Positions 53,489-62,073 of a DNA stretch of 64,000 nt are shown here, piece by piece. The position numbers were made by a program, and so were the translations under genes. Every line of letters starts with the position of its first letter. Positions within the stretch are counted from its first letter, which is position 1. Source of the stretch: JBDHTS01 sp044221445 (lineage in GTDB: Bacteria > Pseudomonadota > Alphaproteobacteria > Micavibrionales > Micavibrionaceae); contig JBGAPF010000001.1 in NCBI GenBank assembly GCA_044221445.1, positions 310,001 to 374,000 of the forward strand, given 5' to 3'. The notes under the pieces are model-generated. The model was not told where the DNA came from. It made no database searches and saw only the letters and a program-made list of their open reading frames with translations.

Positions 53489-54236
53489 GCAAAAAAATCA
53501 ATTGCTTAAACTTTTCGATATTCTTGCCAACCATATCCGCTCTACCGTTCCAGATTCCGCCCGTCGGGCAGCGTTTGCGCAAACATTGCAGGGCGTGACA
53601 ACAAATCTTGAGCTTGAAAAATTGGTAAGAGCGCAGTTCGATACACTGAAGCGGATTAAGTCGCATGAGGACCTTTTGAGCCATCTCTGGCCTATAATTA
53701 CAGAAGGAATTGGGAATGGCACATTTCAAAAGATAGATAAACCAGAGACGATGATAGGAGCGGCGCTATCATGGATTTCTGGCGCTTCATTTGGAACAAT
53801 TTTTAATGAATTGGTTCAACAGGAGGTCAAGATTCTCTGGGGTGAGACAAAAAGGAGGGCGCTAACGGTCGAACACGTCGTCGACATATGCGAAGGCGCA
53901 CTTGGTTACGACGGCGCCCTTCGTATTGGCGCTATTGCTGACTTGCTTGCGTCACAAGAATCGGACGATGATGAGCGTCTGGCTTTGATAGAGCGTCTTC
54001 ACGAACTCCACAAACGACTCAAATATGGCCTTCCACACACGTCAGCGATAACACTCTACGAGTTTGGATTCGCTGATCGTGTTGTCGCGCAGCACTTAAG
54101 TGGTATTGTTGGTAATTCGCCTATAACACGATCAGTAGCGACATCAACGTTAATTGCACAACAGCAAGCAGCCGAGAAAATTCTTAGTAATTACCCTAAG
54201 TATTTTATTAACTGCCTGACAGGTTTGATTTCGTAA
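53403..54236 (+). pseudogene. C-terminal remnant of a DEAD/DEAH-type helicase
   Basis: A 277-residue frame that starts inside the HNH-like gene. It lacks Walker A and B boxes. The sequence LAKGTLAYALVSDEQKNQLL, KILWGETKRRALTVEHVVDICEGALGYDGALR and HKRLKYGLPHTSAITLYEFGFADRVVA resembles the C-terminal region of large superfamily 2 helicases found in defence loci. The frame is open upstream only to a stop at 53361. The 5' part of such a gene (ATPase core) is absent. Assignment to this family is by motif memory, not by search. Confidence 0.5.
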
Positions 54237-54574
54237 TCAATGGCTTGTCCTTACTTTAAAGTTCCCTGAAACGGGGGCGTAATTCCCTGCGGGTCAGAAA
54301 AAATTCCCTGCATCAGGTTTAGGGAATTTTCTCATGAACACGGCAGAAAACCAGCACCTCTGGCCTGTCCAGTAATCTCAAATTCGGCTAAAATCATGGA
54401 AATTGCCTGAAAACCGGCTTTTGCAGGGAAATGGGGGATTCGAACCACGTTTGTCATATGCATGCTTATCGTATTGACAAGAGCCGAGGTCATGGACCAT
54501 GTATGTAGAAGCACAGCCACCTGCAGTCACGCGCTGTATTCAGATGTAAAAACTGCTGTGAGGCCGCTGAAAAC
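54237..54574. other. Gene-free stretch with TTCCCTG motifs and a tRNA-like fragment
   Basis: TTCCCTG occurs at 54262, 54283 and 54304, and the complement AGGGAA at 54321 and 54425, five copies in about 170 bp. Two of them form a hairpin (AATTCCCT...AGGGAATT). At about 54433-54449 the minus strand reads GGTTCGAATCCCCC, like the T-arm end of a tRNA without the rest. This looks like a decayed end of a mobile element. No gene is seen. Confidence 0.5.
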
Positions 54575-55114
54575 ATGCATTTAAAGAAACTGGTCGCGAT
54601 TGCACTTGTGATGGTAACGGCTGTCCTGGCAATCTTCCCCCGCTCCGTCGTGGCCCAGGTCAGGATTACGGTGAATCCGTCCGGCTATATCACCTCGACA
54701 TGCTACACCCCCGCCGATGTCGAGGCCGAACAGGCCATCCGGCTGCGCAGCCAGCTGATGGTGATCGGGCTGAACTGCCAGGAAAGCCGTTATAGCGGCA
54801 CGCAGGAAAACCTGTACGCCGTCTATCGCCGGTTCGTCGCCGACCACGGCCCGCAATTCGCTGCCTATGAAAGCCAGATGCTGAACTATTTCATCCGCGC
54901 GGGCTCGGGCGACCCCGAGGCCGACCTGGCGCGGATGAGCGCGGAATTCGGAAACAAAATCTCGCTGTTCGCCACGCAGACGCGGACGGACATGTTCTGC
55001 TATAAATTTTCCAAACAGTTGCTGACGGTCCGGCATATGAACGCGGGCGCGTTCCGGGAATGGATCGCCTACTCCCTCTCCACCCATCCTGTTTCGCATC
55101 CGATGTGCCGGTAA
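54575..55114 (+). CDS. Exported hypothetical protein
   Basis: A 179-residue protein with a signal peptide (MHLKKLVAIALVMVTAVLAIFPRSVVA). The mature sequence is helical, with four Cys (STCYTPADVEAEQ, GLNCQESRYSG, DMFCYKFSKQLL, HPMCR) that could form two disulfides in the periplasm. The YAVYRRFVADHGPQFAAYES region has no family match I recognise. GC-rich again, so it marks the return to core-like sequence. Confidence 0.65.
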   Translation: MHLKKLVAIALVMVTAVLAIFPRSVVAQVRITVNPSGYITSTCYTPADVEAEQAIRLRSQLMVIGLNCQESRYSGTQENLYAVYRRFVADHGPQFAAYESQMLNYFIRAGSGDPEADLARMSAEFGNKISLFATQTRTDMFCYKFSKQLLTVRHMNAGAFREWIAYSLSTHPVSHPMCR

Positions 55115-55178
55115 ATTGGCCGCCTTGTAACTTTTCCGGTTTTGCGGCGAATACACAGTCATGCAAGGGAGAATCGGC

Positions 55179-55697
55179 ATGGAGAAAGCGGTTATCGCAG
55201 GCGGTTGTTTCTGGGGGTTGCAGGAGTTGCTGCGCGCTCTGCCCGGCGTGGCAGCGACGCGCGTCGGTTATACCGGCGGGCATCTCGTCAACCCCACCTA
55301 TCACGACACGCATGACAGCAAAAGCGGTCATGCCGAAGCGGTGGAGATCACATTCGACCCTGGCAGGACGAGCTTCCGCCGCATCCTGGAGTATTTTTTC
55401 CGGATCCACGACCCCAGCACGCCGGACCGCCAGGGCAACGACCGGGGCACGCAATACCGCTCCGCGATCTTCTACGCTGATGATGAACAGAAGAACATCG
55501 CCCAAGGCGTGATCGAGGCTGTAAACGCGAGCGGCAAATGGCCAGGCAAGGTCGCGACCCGGCTGGAGCCTGCGGCCATATTTTATCCGGCCGAGGATTA
55601 TCATCAGGATTATTTACGGAAAAATCCCGGCGGATATACCTGCCACTGGGTGCGCCCCGACTGGACCCTGGACGGCCAGGCGCTACCTGAAACTTGA
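55179..55697 (+). CDS. msrA: Peptide-methionine (S)-S-oxide reductase
   Basis: Repairs oxidised methionine. From ATG 55179 it has 172 residues, with AGGGAGA upstream. The catalytic Cys is in AGGCFWGLQELL. VGYTGGHLVNPTYHDTHDSKSGHAEAVEITFDP, RIHDPSTPDRQGNDRGTQYRSAIFY and FYPAEDYHQDYL are the conserved substrate and active-site blocks. The C-terminal recycling cysteines are reduced to one (YTCHW). An upstream in-frame ATG at 55161 is less likely. It ends 5 bp before the convergent reductase gene. Confidence 0.95.
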   Translation: MEKAVIAGGCFWGLQELLRALPGVAATRVGYTGGHLVNPTYHDTHDSKSGHAEAVEITFDPGRTSFRRILEYFFRIHDPSTPDRQGNDRGTQYRSAIFYADDEQKNIAQGVIEAVNASGKWPGKVATRLEPAAIFYPAEDYHQDYLRKNPGGYTCHWVRPDWTLDGQALPET

Positions 55698-55702
55698 GTC
55701 TC

Positions 55703-56725
55703 CTATACGGGCGGCGGGTTGCGGTCGAACCCGGCCTGATGCCAGTAAGGATAAGGCAAGGGCCGGATACTGGCGGCATCAAGCCGGGCGACCTGTTCGG
55801 CGGTCAGCGCCCATCCGGTCGCGCCCAGATTCTGTTTCAGCTGCTCCTCGTTCCGTGCGCCGACCACGATATTGCAGACGGTCGGGCGCTGCAGAAGCCA
55901 GTTGAGGGCGACCTGCGGCACTGTCTTGCCCGTTTCTTTCGCGATGCTGTCGATGGCGTCGACGACCTTGTAGAGATAGTCGTCATCGACGTCCGGTCCG
56001 TGTTCGGCGCCGCCCTGTGCGATGCGGCCTTCCTTCGGCGGCTGGCCGCGGCGGATCTTGCCGGTCAGGCGCCCCCAGCCGAGCGGGCTCCATACCATGG
56101 TTCCGACGTTCTGGTCGATGCAGAGCGGCATTAGTTCCTGCTCGTAATCACGACCGACCAGGGAATAATATCCCTGATAAACCACATAACGCGCCAGTCC
56201 ATATTTTTCCGAGACCGCAAGAGCTTTCATCAGATGCCATCCGGAAAAATTGGAGCAGCCGATATACCGAACCTTGCCGCTCCGGACCAGGGTATCGAGG
56301 GCGCTTAAAGCCTCGTCGACAGGCGTCAGTGCGTCGAACCCGTGCATGAAATACAGGTCGATATGGTCTGTTTTCAGCCGTTTCAGGCTGTCTTCGCACG
56401 CCTTGATAAGATGATAACGCGACGACCCTGACTCGTTCGGGCCCGCGCCCATGGAAAACGTCGCCTTCGTGGAGATCAGTGCCCGCTCGCGTTTCCCCTG
56501 CAGCGCCGCGCCGAGAACTTCTTCCGAAGCGCCGTCCGAATAAATGTTCGCGGTGTCGAATAGGTTGACCCCGGCGTCGAGACAGATATCGACCATGCGA
56601 CCGGCGCCTTTGGCATCCGTATCGCCCCATTTCCTGAAAAAATCGTTCGTACCGCCGAATGTGGCGGTCCCCAGGCTCAAAGCCGGCACTTTAAGGCCTG
56701 AACGGCCCAATTGGCGGTATTCCAT
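55703..56725 (-). CDS. Aldo/keto reductase
   Basis: A 340-residue barrel reductase of the AKR group related to general stress and voltage-channel beta-subunit-like enzymes. Start motif MEYRQLGRSGLKVPALSLGT. Tetrad residues are D and Y in NLFDTANIYSDG, K in ALISTKATF, and H in LYFMHGFDAL. GCSNFSGWHL and VALNWLLQRPTVCNIVVGAR complete the fold. Substrate unknown. It lies between msrA (convergent) and the KaiC gene (divergent, 200 bp apart). Confidence 0.92.
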   Translation of the reverse strand: MEYRQLGRSGLKVPALSLGTATFGGTNDFFRKWGDTDAKGAGRMVDICLDAGVNLFDTANIYSDGASEEVLGAALQGKRERALISTKATFSMGAGPNESGSSRYHLIKACEDSLKRLKTDHIDLYFMHGFDALTPVDEALSALDTLVRSGKVRYIGCSNFSGWHLMKALAVSEKYGLARYVVYQGYYSLVGRDYEQELMPLCIDQNVGTMVWSPLGWGRLTGKIRRGQPPKEGRIAQGGAEHGPDVDDDYLYKVVDAIDSIAKETGKTVPQVALNWLLQRPTVCNIVVGARNEEQLKQNLGATGWALTAEQVARLDAASIRPLPYPYWHQAGFDRNPPPV

Positions 56726-56925
56726 AAAATTCCTCTTTCATCTTAATTGTTTGCAATGGATTATGTAGCGCGTTACCGCGGCGATGAAACAAAAAATTCA
56801 TGAATAATCCCGCGTCTGGTCAATATATGTATAGAACCGCTTGTATAAAATAGGGAGTGAATTCCGTTGTTTAAACGTTAGGCATTCCAAGACGCAGGCA
56901 AGGCCCTTAAGGTTTTTAATTGTCA

Positions 56926-58455
56926 ATGGATGAGCAAGGTATGACCAACCCGGAAAAAAATTTAAATATTCTAGTCGAGACAGGTATTTCCGCATTCGAC
57001 GATATCCTGGGCGGCGGTCTGCCGGCCAACCGTGTCTATCTTCTTCACGGCTCGCCCGGGTCGGGTAAAACAACCCTTGCGCTGCAGTTTCTTCTTGAGG
57101 GCGTTCGCCTTGGCGAAAAAGTTCTTTTCGTGACACTGTCCGAAACAAAAAAAGAACTGATCTCGGTCGCCACTTCTCATGGATTCGATTTATCGGGCAT
57201 AGAGATCTTCGAACTTGTGGCCGCTGAGGAGGAGCTCGATCCCGACAACCAGTATTCGATGTACCAGCCGTCCGATGTCGAACTGAACGTCACGACCAAG
57301 GCCATTCTCGATGTCGTCCAGACTCTGAAGCCGAGCCGTGTCGTGATCGATTCCCTTTCGGAAGTGAAGCTGCTGGCGCAAAGTGCCCTGCGCTTCCGGC
57401 GTCAGGTTCTGGCGTTGAAACAGTTTTTTACCGGACGCGAATGTACGGTCCTTTTCTTGGATGACAAGACGTCATCCCGCGAGGAAGATCTTCAACTTGA
57501 AAGCATCGCCCATGGTGTTATCAACCTCGAACAGCTGTCTCCGGAATACGGATCGGAACGCCGGCGCGTACGCATAACCAAGATACGGGGTCAGAGGTAC
57601 CGCGGCGGCTATCATGATTTTACGATCATAAAAGGCGGCCTGAAAGTTTTTCCGCGCATTGTGGCGTCCGAATACAGCAAACAAAACAAAACGCGATTGC
57701 TGAAAAGCGGCATTGAGGAAATGGACGTGCTTGTCGGTGGCGGCCTGGAGAGCGGTACGAGCGTTTTATTACTGGGCCCTGCCGGCGTGGGCAAATCGAC
57801 ACTGGCGCTGCAGTATGCGGCCGAAGCGGCAAAACACGGGGACAGATCGACCCTGTTTACGTTCGACGAGCGTGTCGAAACGATGGTAATCCGAGCGAAA
57901 GGCCTTGGCATTCCCCTTGATGATTATATCGAAAAAAGTCTGATTGATGTCCGTCCCGTGGATCCCACCGAATTGTCCCCCGGCGAATTCGCGGATGAAG
58001 TGCGAAAGGCCGCCGAAGGCATCGATGGTAAGGAACCCGTAAAGATCATTATCATAGACAGCCTGAACGGCTATTTGAACGCAATGCCGGAAGAGCGTTT
58101 TCTGACTGCGCAACTGCATGAGCTTTTAACCTATCTTGGCCATATGCAGGTCGTGACGTTTCTGGTGGTCGCGCAGCATGGTCTCCTCGGGAATGCAATG
58201 CAGTCGCCACTTGATACAAGCTATCTGGCAGATACGGTTGTCCTGTTCCGGTATTTCGAATCCAACGGAGAAGTGCGTCAGCTTGTTTCCATCATAAAAA
58301 AGCGCAGCGGAGCGCATGAACGCAGTATCCGTGAAATCAGGATGGATAAGGGAGGCATCAAAATCGGTCAGCCGCTTCACCAATTCCACGGCCTTCTCAC
58401 AGGGACGCCTGCTTATAACGGAACGGCAGAACAACTGATTAAATCCGATGAATAG
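56926..58455 (+). CDS. Double-domain KaiC-like ATPase
   Basis: A RecA-fold protein of 509 residues with two KaiC domains. CI: ISAFDDILGGGLPANRVYLL with Walker A GSPGSGKTT (about 43-51). CII: IEEMDVLVGGGLESGTSVLL with Walker A GPAGVGKST. In cyanobacterial KaiC the CII phosphosites are Ser-Thr; here the matching place reads TSYLADT, so the Ser is kept and the Thr is Tyr. ATG 56926 chosen. A second ATG at 56941 has AAGG nearby. The next gene, a histidine kinase, overlaps by 8 bp. No kaiA or kaiB is seen. Confidence 0.9.
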   Translation: MDEQGMTNPEKNLNILVETGISAFDDILGGGLPANRVYLLHGSPGSGKTTLALQFLLEGVRLGEKVLFVTLSETKKELISVATSHGFDLSGIEIFELVAAEEELDPDNQYSMYQPSDVELNVTTKAILDVVQTLKPSRVVIDSLSEVKLLAQSALRFRRQVLALKQFFTGRECTVLFLDDKTSSREEDLQLESIAHGVINLEQLSPEYGSERRRVRITKIRGQRYRGGYHDFTIIKGGLKVFPRIVASEYSKQNKTRLLKSGIEEMDVLVGGGLESGTSVLLLGPAGVGKSTLALQYAAEAAKHGDRSTLFTFDERVETMVIRAKGLGIPLDDYIEKSLIDVRPVDPTELSPGEFADEVRKAAEGIDGKEPVKIIIIDSLNGYLNAMPEERFLTAQLHELLTYLGHMQVVTFLVVAQHGLLGNAMQSPLDTSYLADTVVLFRYFESNGEVRQLVSIIKKRSGAHERSIREIRMDKGGIKIGQPLHQFHGLLTGTPAYNGTAEQLIKSDE

Positions 58456-60061
58456 TAACAATCCTCTGGAACAGCGTATCCTTATTCTGGCGCCAAGCCT
58501 TAAAGATGGAGATGTAACGTCCCGTCTTCTGCAAAAATATGAAATTCCTTCCTTGATCTGCCATGATCTCGCGCAGGTATGTCATGAATTCAAAAAGGGA
58601 GCGGCGGCTATTATCCTGACACAGGAAGCCGTTCTTTCCGACAGAACCAACTGTCTGCGCGAAGCGCTTTTGTCGCAGGAAGCGTGGTCTGATATTCCTG
58701 TCATCGTCCTGACGTCGTCGGGAAAAGATATTACCAGCGCGCTAAACCAGCTGGAAGATATCGGGCACATGACTCTCATTAAGAGACCTGTGCAGTTGAA
58801 CAATCTGACCAGCACGATACGGTCGGCGTTGCGCGACCGTAAAAGGCAATATGGCATACGCGATTATCTGGAAGAAAGAAGCGCCCAGACTGTTGCCCTT
58901 CAGGCGGCGGTCGCCAAGGCCAATGCCGCCAATCTGGCGAAAAGCGAATTTCTAGCCAATATGAGCCATGAAATCCGCACGCCCATGAATGTGATTATAG
59001 GACTTTCAAATATTCTGGAGCGAAGCCAGCCGCTGACACCCAACCAGCTGAAATTCATTGAGACGCTGCGCCAGAGCGGCGAAAGCCTTTTGATGCTGAT
59101 TAACGACCTTCTCGATATTACCAAGATCGAGGCGAGCGGCATCGAGATCGAAGCTATTCCCTTCCGCCTCGACAAGCTGCTGGATGAAATTGTCAGCATG
59201 ATGTCCGTGCGCGCCTCCGAAAAAAGCCTTGTATTGACAGCGGATTCGACTGCGGTCAACGGCATGACGTTTCGTGGCGACCCGACGCGGATACGGCAGA
59301 TCGTAACGAATCTGTGCAGTAATGCTGTGAAGTTTACGGCATCGGGCGCCATCACGATCGACGTGTCGAAAACGCCTGCGAAAGAAGGGCTGTCCGATGT
59401 CTCTATCCGTGTTACGGACACGGGGATCGGGATACCCCAAACCAAGCTGGAAAAGATTTTCGAAAAGTTCACTCAGGCGGACAACACGATCAGCCGGAAA
59501 TTCGGCGGAACAGGGCTTGGCCTTGCGATCAGCAAGATGCTGACGGAACTGATGGGCGGCAGAATCGGTGTCGAAAGCGTAGACGGGAAAGGATCCGTTT
59601 TTACGGTCGTCATACCTCTTGGGTCGGAAGATACGGCGATGCCAAAAGGCAAAGACTCTCCCGCTCCGTCTCATATTATGACCTCTGACAAAGGCCGAAT
59701 CCTTCTAGTTGACGATTACGAGCCGAACGTCCTCGTCGCCTCGACCTATCTTGATATGTTTGGCTATACCTACGACGTCGCGTCCAGCGGCGCCGATGCC
59801 GTGGAAAAGGCGCTTTCAACCAGATATGCCGGTATCCTTATGGACGTCCAGATGCCGGAAATGGACGGTCTTGAGGCTGCCGCGGTGATCCGCCGGCATG
59901 AACGGGAATCCGGAATGGGCCAGACTCCCATTATCGGGATGACGGCTCATGCGCTGGGCGGCGACCGGGACCGTTGTCTGGCGGCAGGCATGAACGATTA
60001 CATTTCCAAGCCCTTTTCACCGGGCGATCTGCAAAAGAAGCTGGAAATCGTTTCCAGCTGA
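58448..60061 (+). CDS. Hybrid histidine kinase with N-terminal pseudo-receiver, KaiC partner
   Basis: A 537-residue kinase. Residues 1-125 have receiver-like order (ILILAPSLKDGDV, VIVLTSSG, LIKRPVQ with the conserved Lys), but the phospho-Asp position reads IILTQEA, so it is a pseudo-receiver. HisKA with phospho-His in FLANMSHEIRTPMN (about H174), ATPase (LCSNAVKFTASG, DTGIGIPQTKL, GGTGLGLAIS), and a C-terminal true receiver (GILMDVQMPEMDG) follow. It starts within the last codons of the KaiC gene, so the two are coupled and very likely work together. Confidence 0.92.
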   Translation: MNSNNPLEQRILILAPSLKDGDVTSRLLQKYEIPSLICHDLAQVCHEFKKGAAAIILTQEAVLSDRTNCLREALLSQEAWSDIPVIVLTSSGKDITSALNQLEDIGHMTLIKRPVQLNNLTSTIRSALRDRKRQYGIRDYLEERSAQTVALQAAVAKANAANLAKSEFLANMSHEIRTPMNVIIGLSNILERSQPLTPNQLKFIETLRQSGESLLMLINDLLDITKIEASGIEIEAIPFRLDKLLDEIVSMMSVRASEKSLVLTADSTAVNGMTFRGDPTRIRQIVTNLCSNAVKFTASGAITIDVSKTPAKEGLSDVSIRVTDTGIGIPQTKLEKIFEKFTQADNTISRKFGGTGLGLAISKMLTELMGGRIGVESVDGKGSVFTVVIPLGSEDTAMPKGKDSPAPSHIMTSDKGRILLVDDYEPNVLVASTYLDMFGYTYDVASSGADAVEKALSTRYAGILMDVQMPEMDGLEAAAVIRRHERESGMGQTPIIGMTAHALGGDRDRCLAAGMNDYISKPFSPGDLQKKLEIVSS

Positions 60062-60078
60062 AAACAAAGTCCTCGACT

Positions 60079-60113
60079 ATTATTTGACTGAACGGTCTAA
60101 TTGTGCCTATAAT
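60079..60113 (+). promoter_or_regulatory. Promoter and TetR operator of the regulator gene
   Basis: TTGACT (60084-60089), 18-bp spacer and a perfect TATAAT (60108-60113) lie 22 bp before the tetR start. GACTG-AA-CGGTC inside it forms an imperfect palindrome that covers the -35 box. The minus-strand sequence at 60079-60100 matches 60826-60847 upstream of the efflux operon at 17 of 22 positions, so both are likely bound by the same regulator. Confidence 0.75.
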
Positions 60114-60134
60114 CGATAAGAGAAGGAGTCTCTT

Positions 60135-60755
60135 ATGGGTAACGTGGCCAGCGGCACGAAGCAGAAATTGATCGATACAGCACGGGAACTGATCTGGAAA
60201 AGCAGCTATGGCTCGGTTAGCGTCGACGATATCTGTAAAGCCGCCGACGTCAAAAAAGGCAGCTTCTATCACTTCTTTCCCTCGAAGGTCAGCCTGGCGA
60301 TCGCGGCGATGGAAGAGACCGCCCGCAATGCGAAGCCTCTCTATGACGGGATCTTTTCGCCCGGCACAGATCCCCTGACACGATTCGAACGGTTCGCGGA
60401 CTTTGTCTATGAGACCCAGGCCGAAGCGGCAGAGAAATACGGCCATGTATGCGGTTGCCCCTGCGCCTCCCTGGGCTGCGAAATGGCGGGGCAGGAAGAC
60501 ACCATTCGTGAAAAATTCGACGATATATCCGGGTTTCAGGAGCGTTATTTCGAAAACGCGCTGCGCGATATGCTGGCCGAGGGGTCCCTGCCCGCAGGCA
60601 CGGACGTAAAAGTGAAGGCGCAGGAGATTTATGCTTATGTGCTGGGGCAGCTGACCCTGGCGCGGATCCAGAACGACCTTGGCACCCTGAAACGCGACTT
60701 GAAAGCCGGGCTGTTGCGCACACTCGAAGTGCGGAAAGAAGGCCGCGCCGCCTGA
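60135..60755 (+). CDS. TetR-family transcriptional regulator with Cys-rich loop
   Basis: A 206-residue repressor. The N-terminal HTH is ARELIWKSSYGSVSVDDICKAADVKKGSFYHFFPSK. The ligand domain carries HVCGCPCASLGCEMAG: four Cys in ten residues, where relatives usually read GCPLGNLALEM. This could bind a metal or sense electrophiles or oxidation. GGAGTCTCTT lies before the ATG. It sits next to an RND efflux operon with a matching operator, so it probably represses that operon and itself. Confidence 0.88.
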   Translation: MGNVASGTKQKLIDTARELIWKSSYGSVSVDDICKAADVKKGSFYHFFPSKVSLAIAAMEETARNAKPLYDGIFSPGTDPLTRFERFADFVYETQAEAAEKYGHVCGCPCASLGCEMAGQEDTIREKFDDISGFQERYFENALRDMLAEGSLPAGTDVKVKAQEIYAYVLGQLTLARIQNDLGTLKRDLKAGLLRTLEVRKEGRAA

Positions 60756-60820
60756 CATGCCATTATTACAGAATAAACGGGCTTAAAAACCTGCCGCTTT
60801 GATGCAGAATTTTTTTAGGC

Positions 60821-60850
60821 TTGCATTTTACCGACCAGTCAAATTATTAT
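60821..60850 (+). promoter_or_regulatory. Promoter and operator of the RND efflux operon
   Basis: TTGCAT (60821-60826), 18-bp spacer and TATTAT (60845-60850) form a good promoter. The spacer holds ACCGACCAGTC, matching the operator upstream of tetR. Binding there would block RNA polymerase. The efflux start codon follows 26 bp after the -10 box. Confidence 0.7.
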
Positions 60851-60875
60851 GGTGCAGAGCAATAAGGAGCAGACC

Positions 60876-62039
60876 ATGTCGACGAACCGCAACATTCTTC
60901 TGTCCGCCACAGCCGCGGTCCTTCTGGCCGCCGCCGTAGGAACGAACGTCTATGCCGGCCAGCACGCCGAGGCCAGCGCGCCGCCAGCGGCGGAGCAGGC
61001 TATTCCGGTGCAGATCGCGGAAATGAAAACACAGCCGGTTCAGCTCTGGGCCGAATTCTCAGCGCGCCTGCATGCCGTCGATTTCGCCGAAATCCGGCCA
61101 GAAGTCAGCGGCCGCATCATGGATATACGTTTCAAAGACGGCCAGACCGTCAAGCCGGGCGACGTTCTTCTGGTCATCGACCCCAGCCCGTATCAGGCGG
61201 CTGTCGCGCGCGCAGAGGCCAACCTTGCCTCGGCGAAAAACAACGTCGATTTCACCCAGGCCGAATCCAGTCGCGCGGAAGGCCTTATCGCCACACAGGC
61301 GATTTCCCAGAGCATGTATGACGAGCGCATCAACGCGCACCGCATGGCGGAAGCGGCGCGGCTGGCGGCGGAAGCCGAACTGCGCCAGGCGAAGCTCGAT
61401 CTCGATCACGCCTATGTGAAAGCGCCGATCGGCGGCCAGGTCAGCCGTGCGGAAATCACCGTCGGCAACCTGGTCCAGGCCGGCGCCAACGCGCCCCTTC
61501 TCACATCCATCGCCTCCAATGACGGCATTTACGCCGATTTCGAGATCGACGAGCAGACTTACCTGCATGATATCCGCGTCTCCACGGCCCAGGCCGGCGC
61601 GCCTGTCGCGGTCACGCTGAATGTTCCCGGCGACAAAAAGAGTTATGAAGGGCGCATCCAGAGCTTCGACAACCGCATCGATTCGGCCACTGGCACGATC
61701 CGCGCCCGCGCGGTCTTCGCCAATACCGATCACGGACTTCTGCCTGGCATGACCGTAACGGTCCGCATCGCGGAAAATGGCGGTGCACAGGCCCTGCTCA
61801 TCCCGCAAAGCGCGGTCGGCACGGACCAGGACAAGAAATTCGTCTATATGGTGAACGCCAGCAGCAAAGCCACTTACCGCGAAATAGAACTGGGCAAATC
61901 GGTCGATAACAAGCGGGTCGTTCTTTCCGGCCTGAAACCCGGCGACCGCGTGATCGTGGACGGACTGCAATATCTGCATCCCGATGCGCTGGTGACCGCG
62001 GCGGTCGATACGCCTCCGGCACAACCCGCTAAACGCTAA
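60876..62039 (+). CDS. RND efflux periplasmic adaptor subunit
   Basis: Membrane-fusion protein of an AcrAB/MexAB-type pump. From ATG 60876 (AAGGAG 6 nt upstream) it has 387 residues with a signal peptide (ILLSATAAVLLAAAVGTNVYA). Lipoyl half-motifs are DFAEIRPEVSGRIMDIRFKDGQTVKPGDVLLVIDPSPY and KAPIGGQVSRAEITVGNLVQAG, with an alpha-hairpin between them (ARAEANLASAKNNVDFTQAE). There is no lipobox Cys after the signal. The frame from 60849 starts inside the promoter and is not used. Confidence 0.93.
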   Translation: MSTNRNILLSATAAVLLAAAVGTNVYAGQHAEASAPPAAEQAIPVQIAEMKTQPVQLWAEFSARLHAVDFAEIRPEVSGRIMDIRFKDGQTVKPGDVLLVIDPSPYQAAVARAEANLASAKNNVDFTQAESSRAEGLIATQAISQSMYDERINAHRMAEAARLAAEAELRQAKLDLDHAYVKAPIGGQVSRAEITVGNLVQAGANAPLLTSIASNDGIYADFEIDEQTYLHDIRVSTAQAGAPVAVTLNVPGDKKSYEGRIQSFDNRIDSATGTIRARAVFANTDHGLLPGMTVTVRIAENGGAQALLIPQSAVGTDQDKKFVYMVNASSKATYREIELGKSVDNKRVVLSGLKPGDRVIVDGLQYLHPDALVTAAVDTPPAQPAKR

Positions 62040-62073
62040 ACGCCATTTTTATCCGGCCACAGGATTTTCCGTC

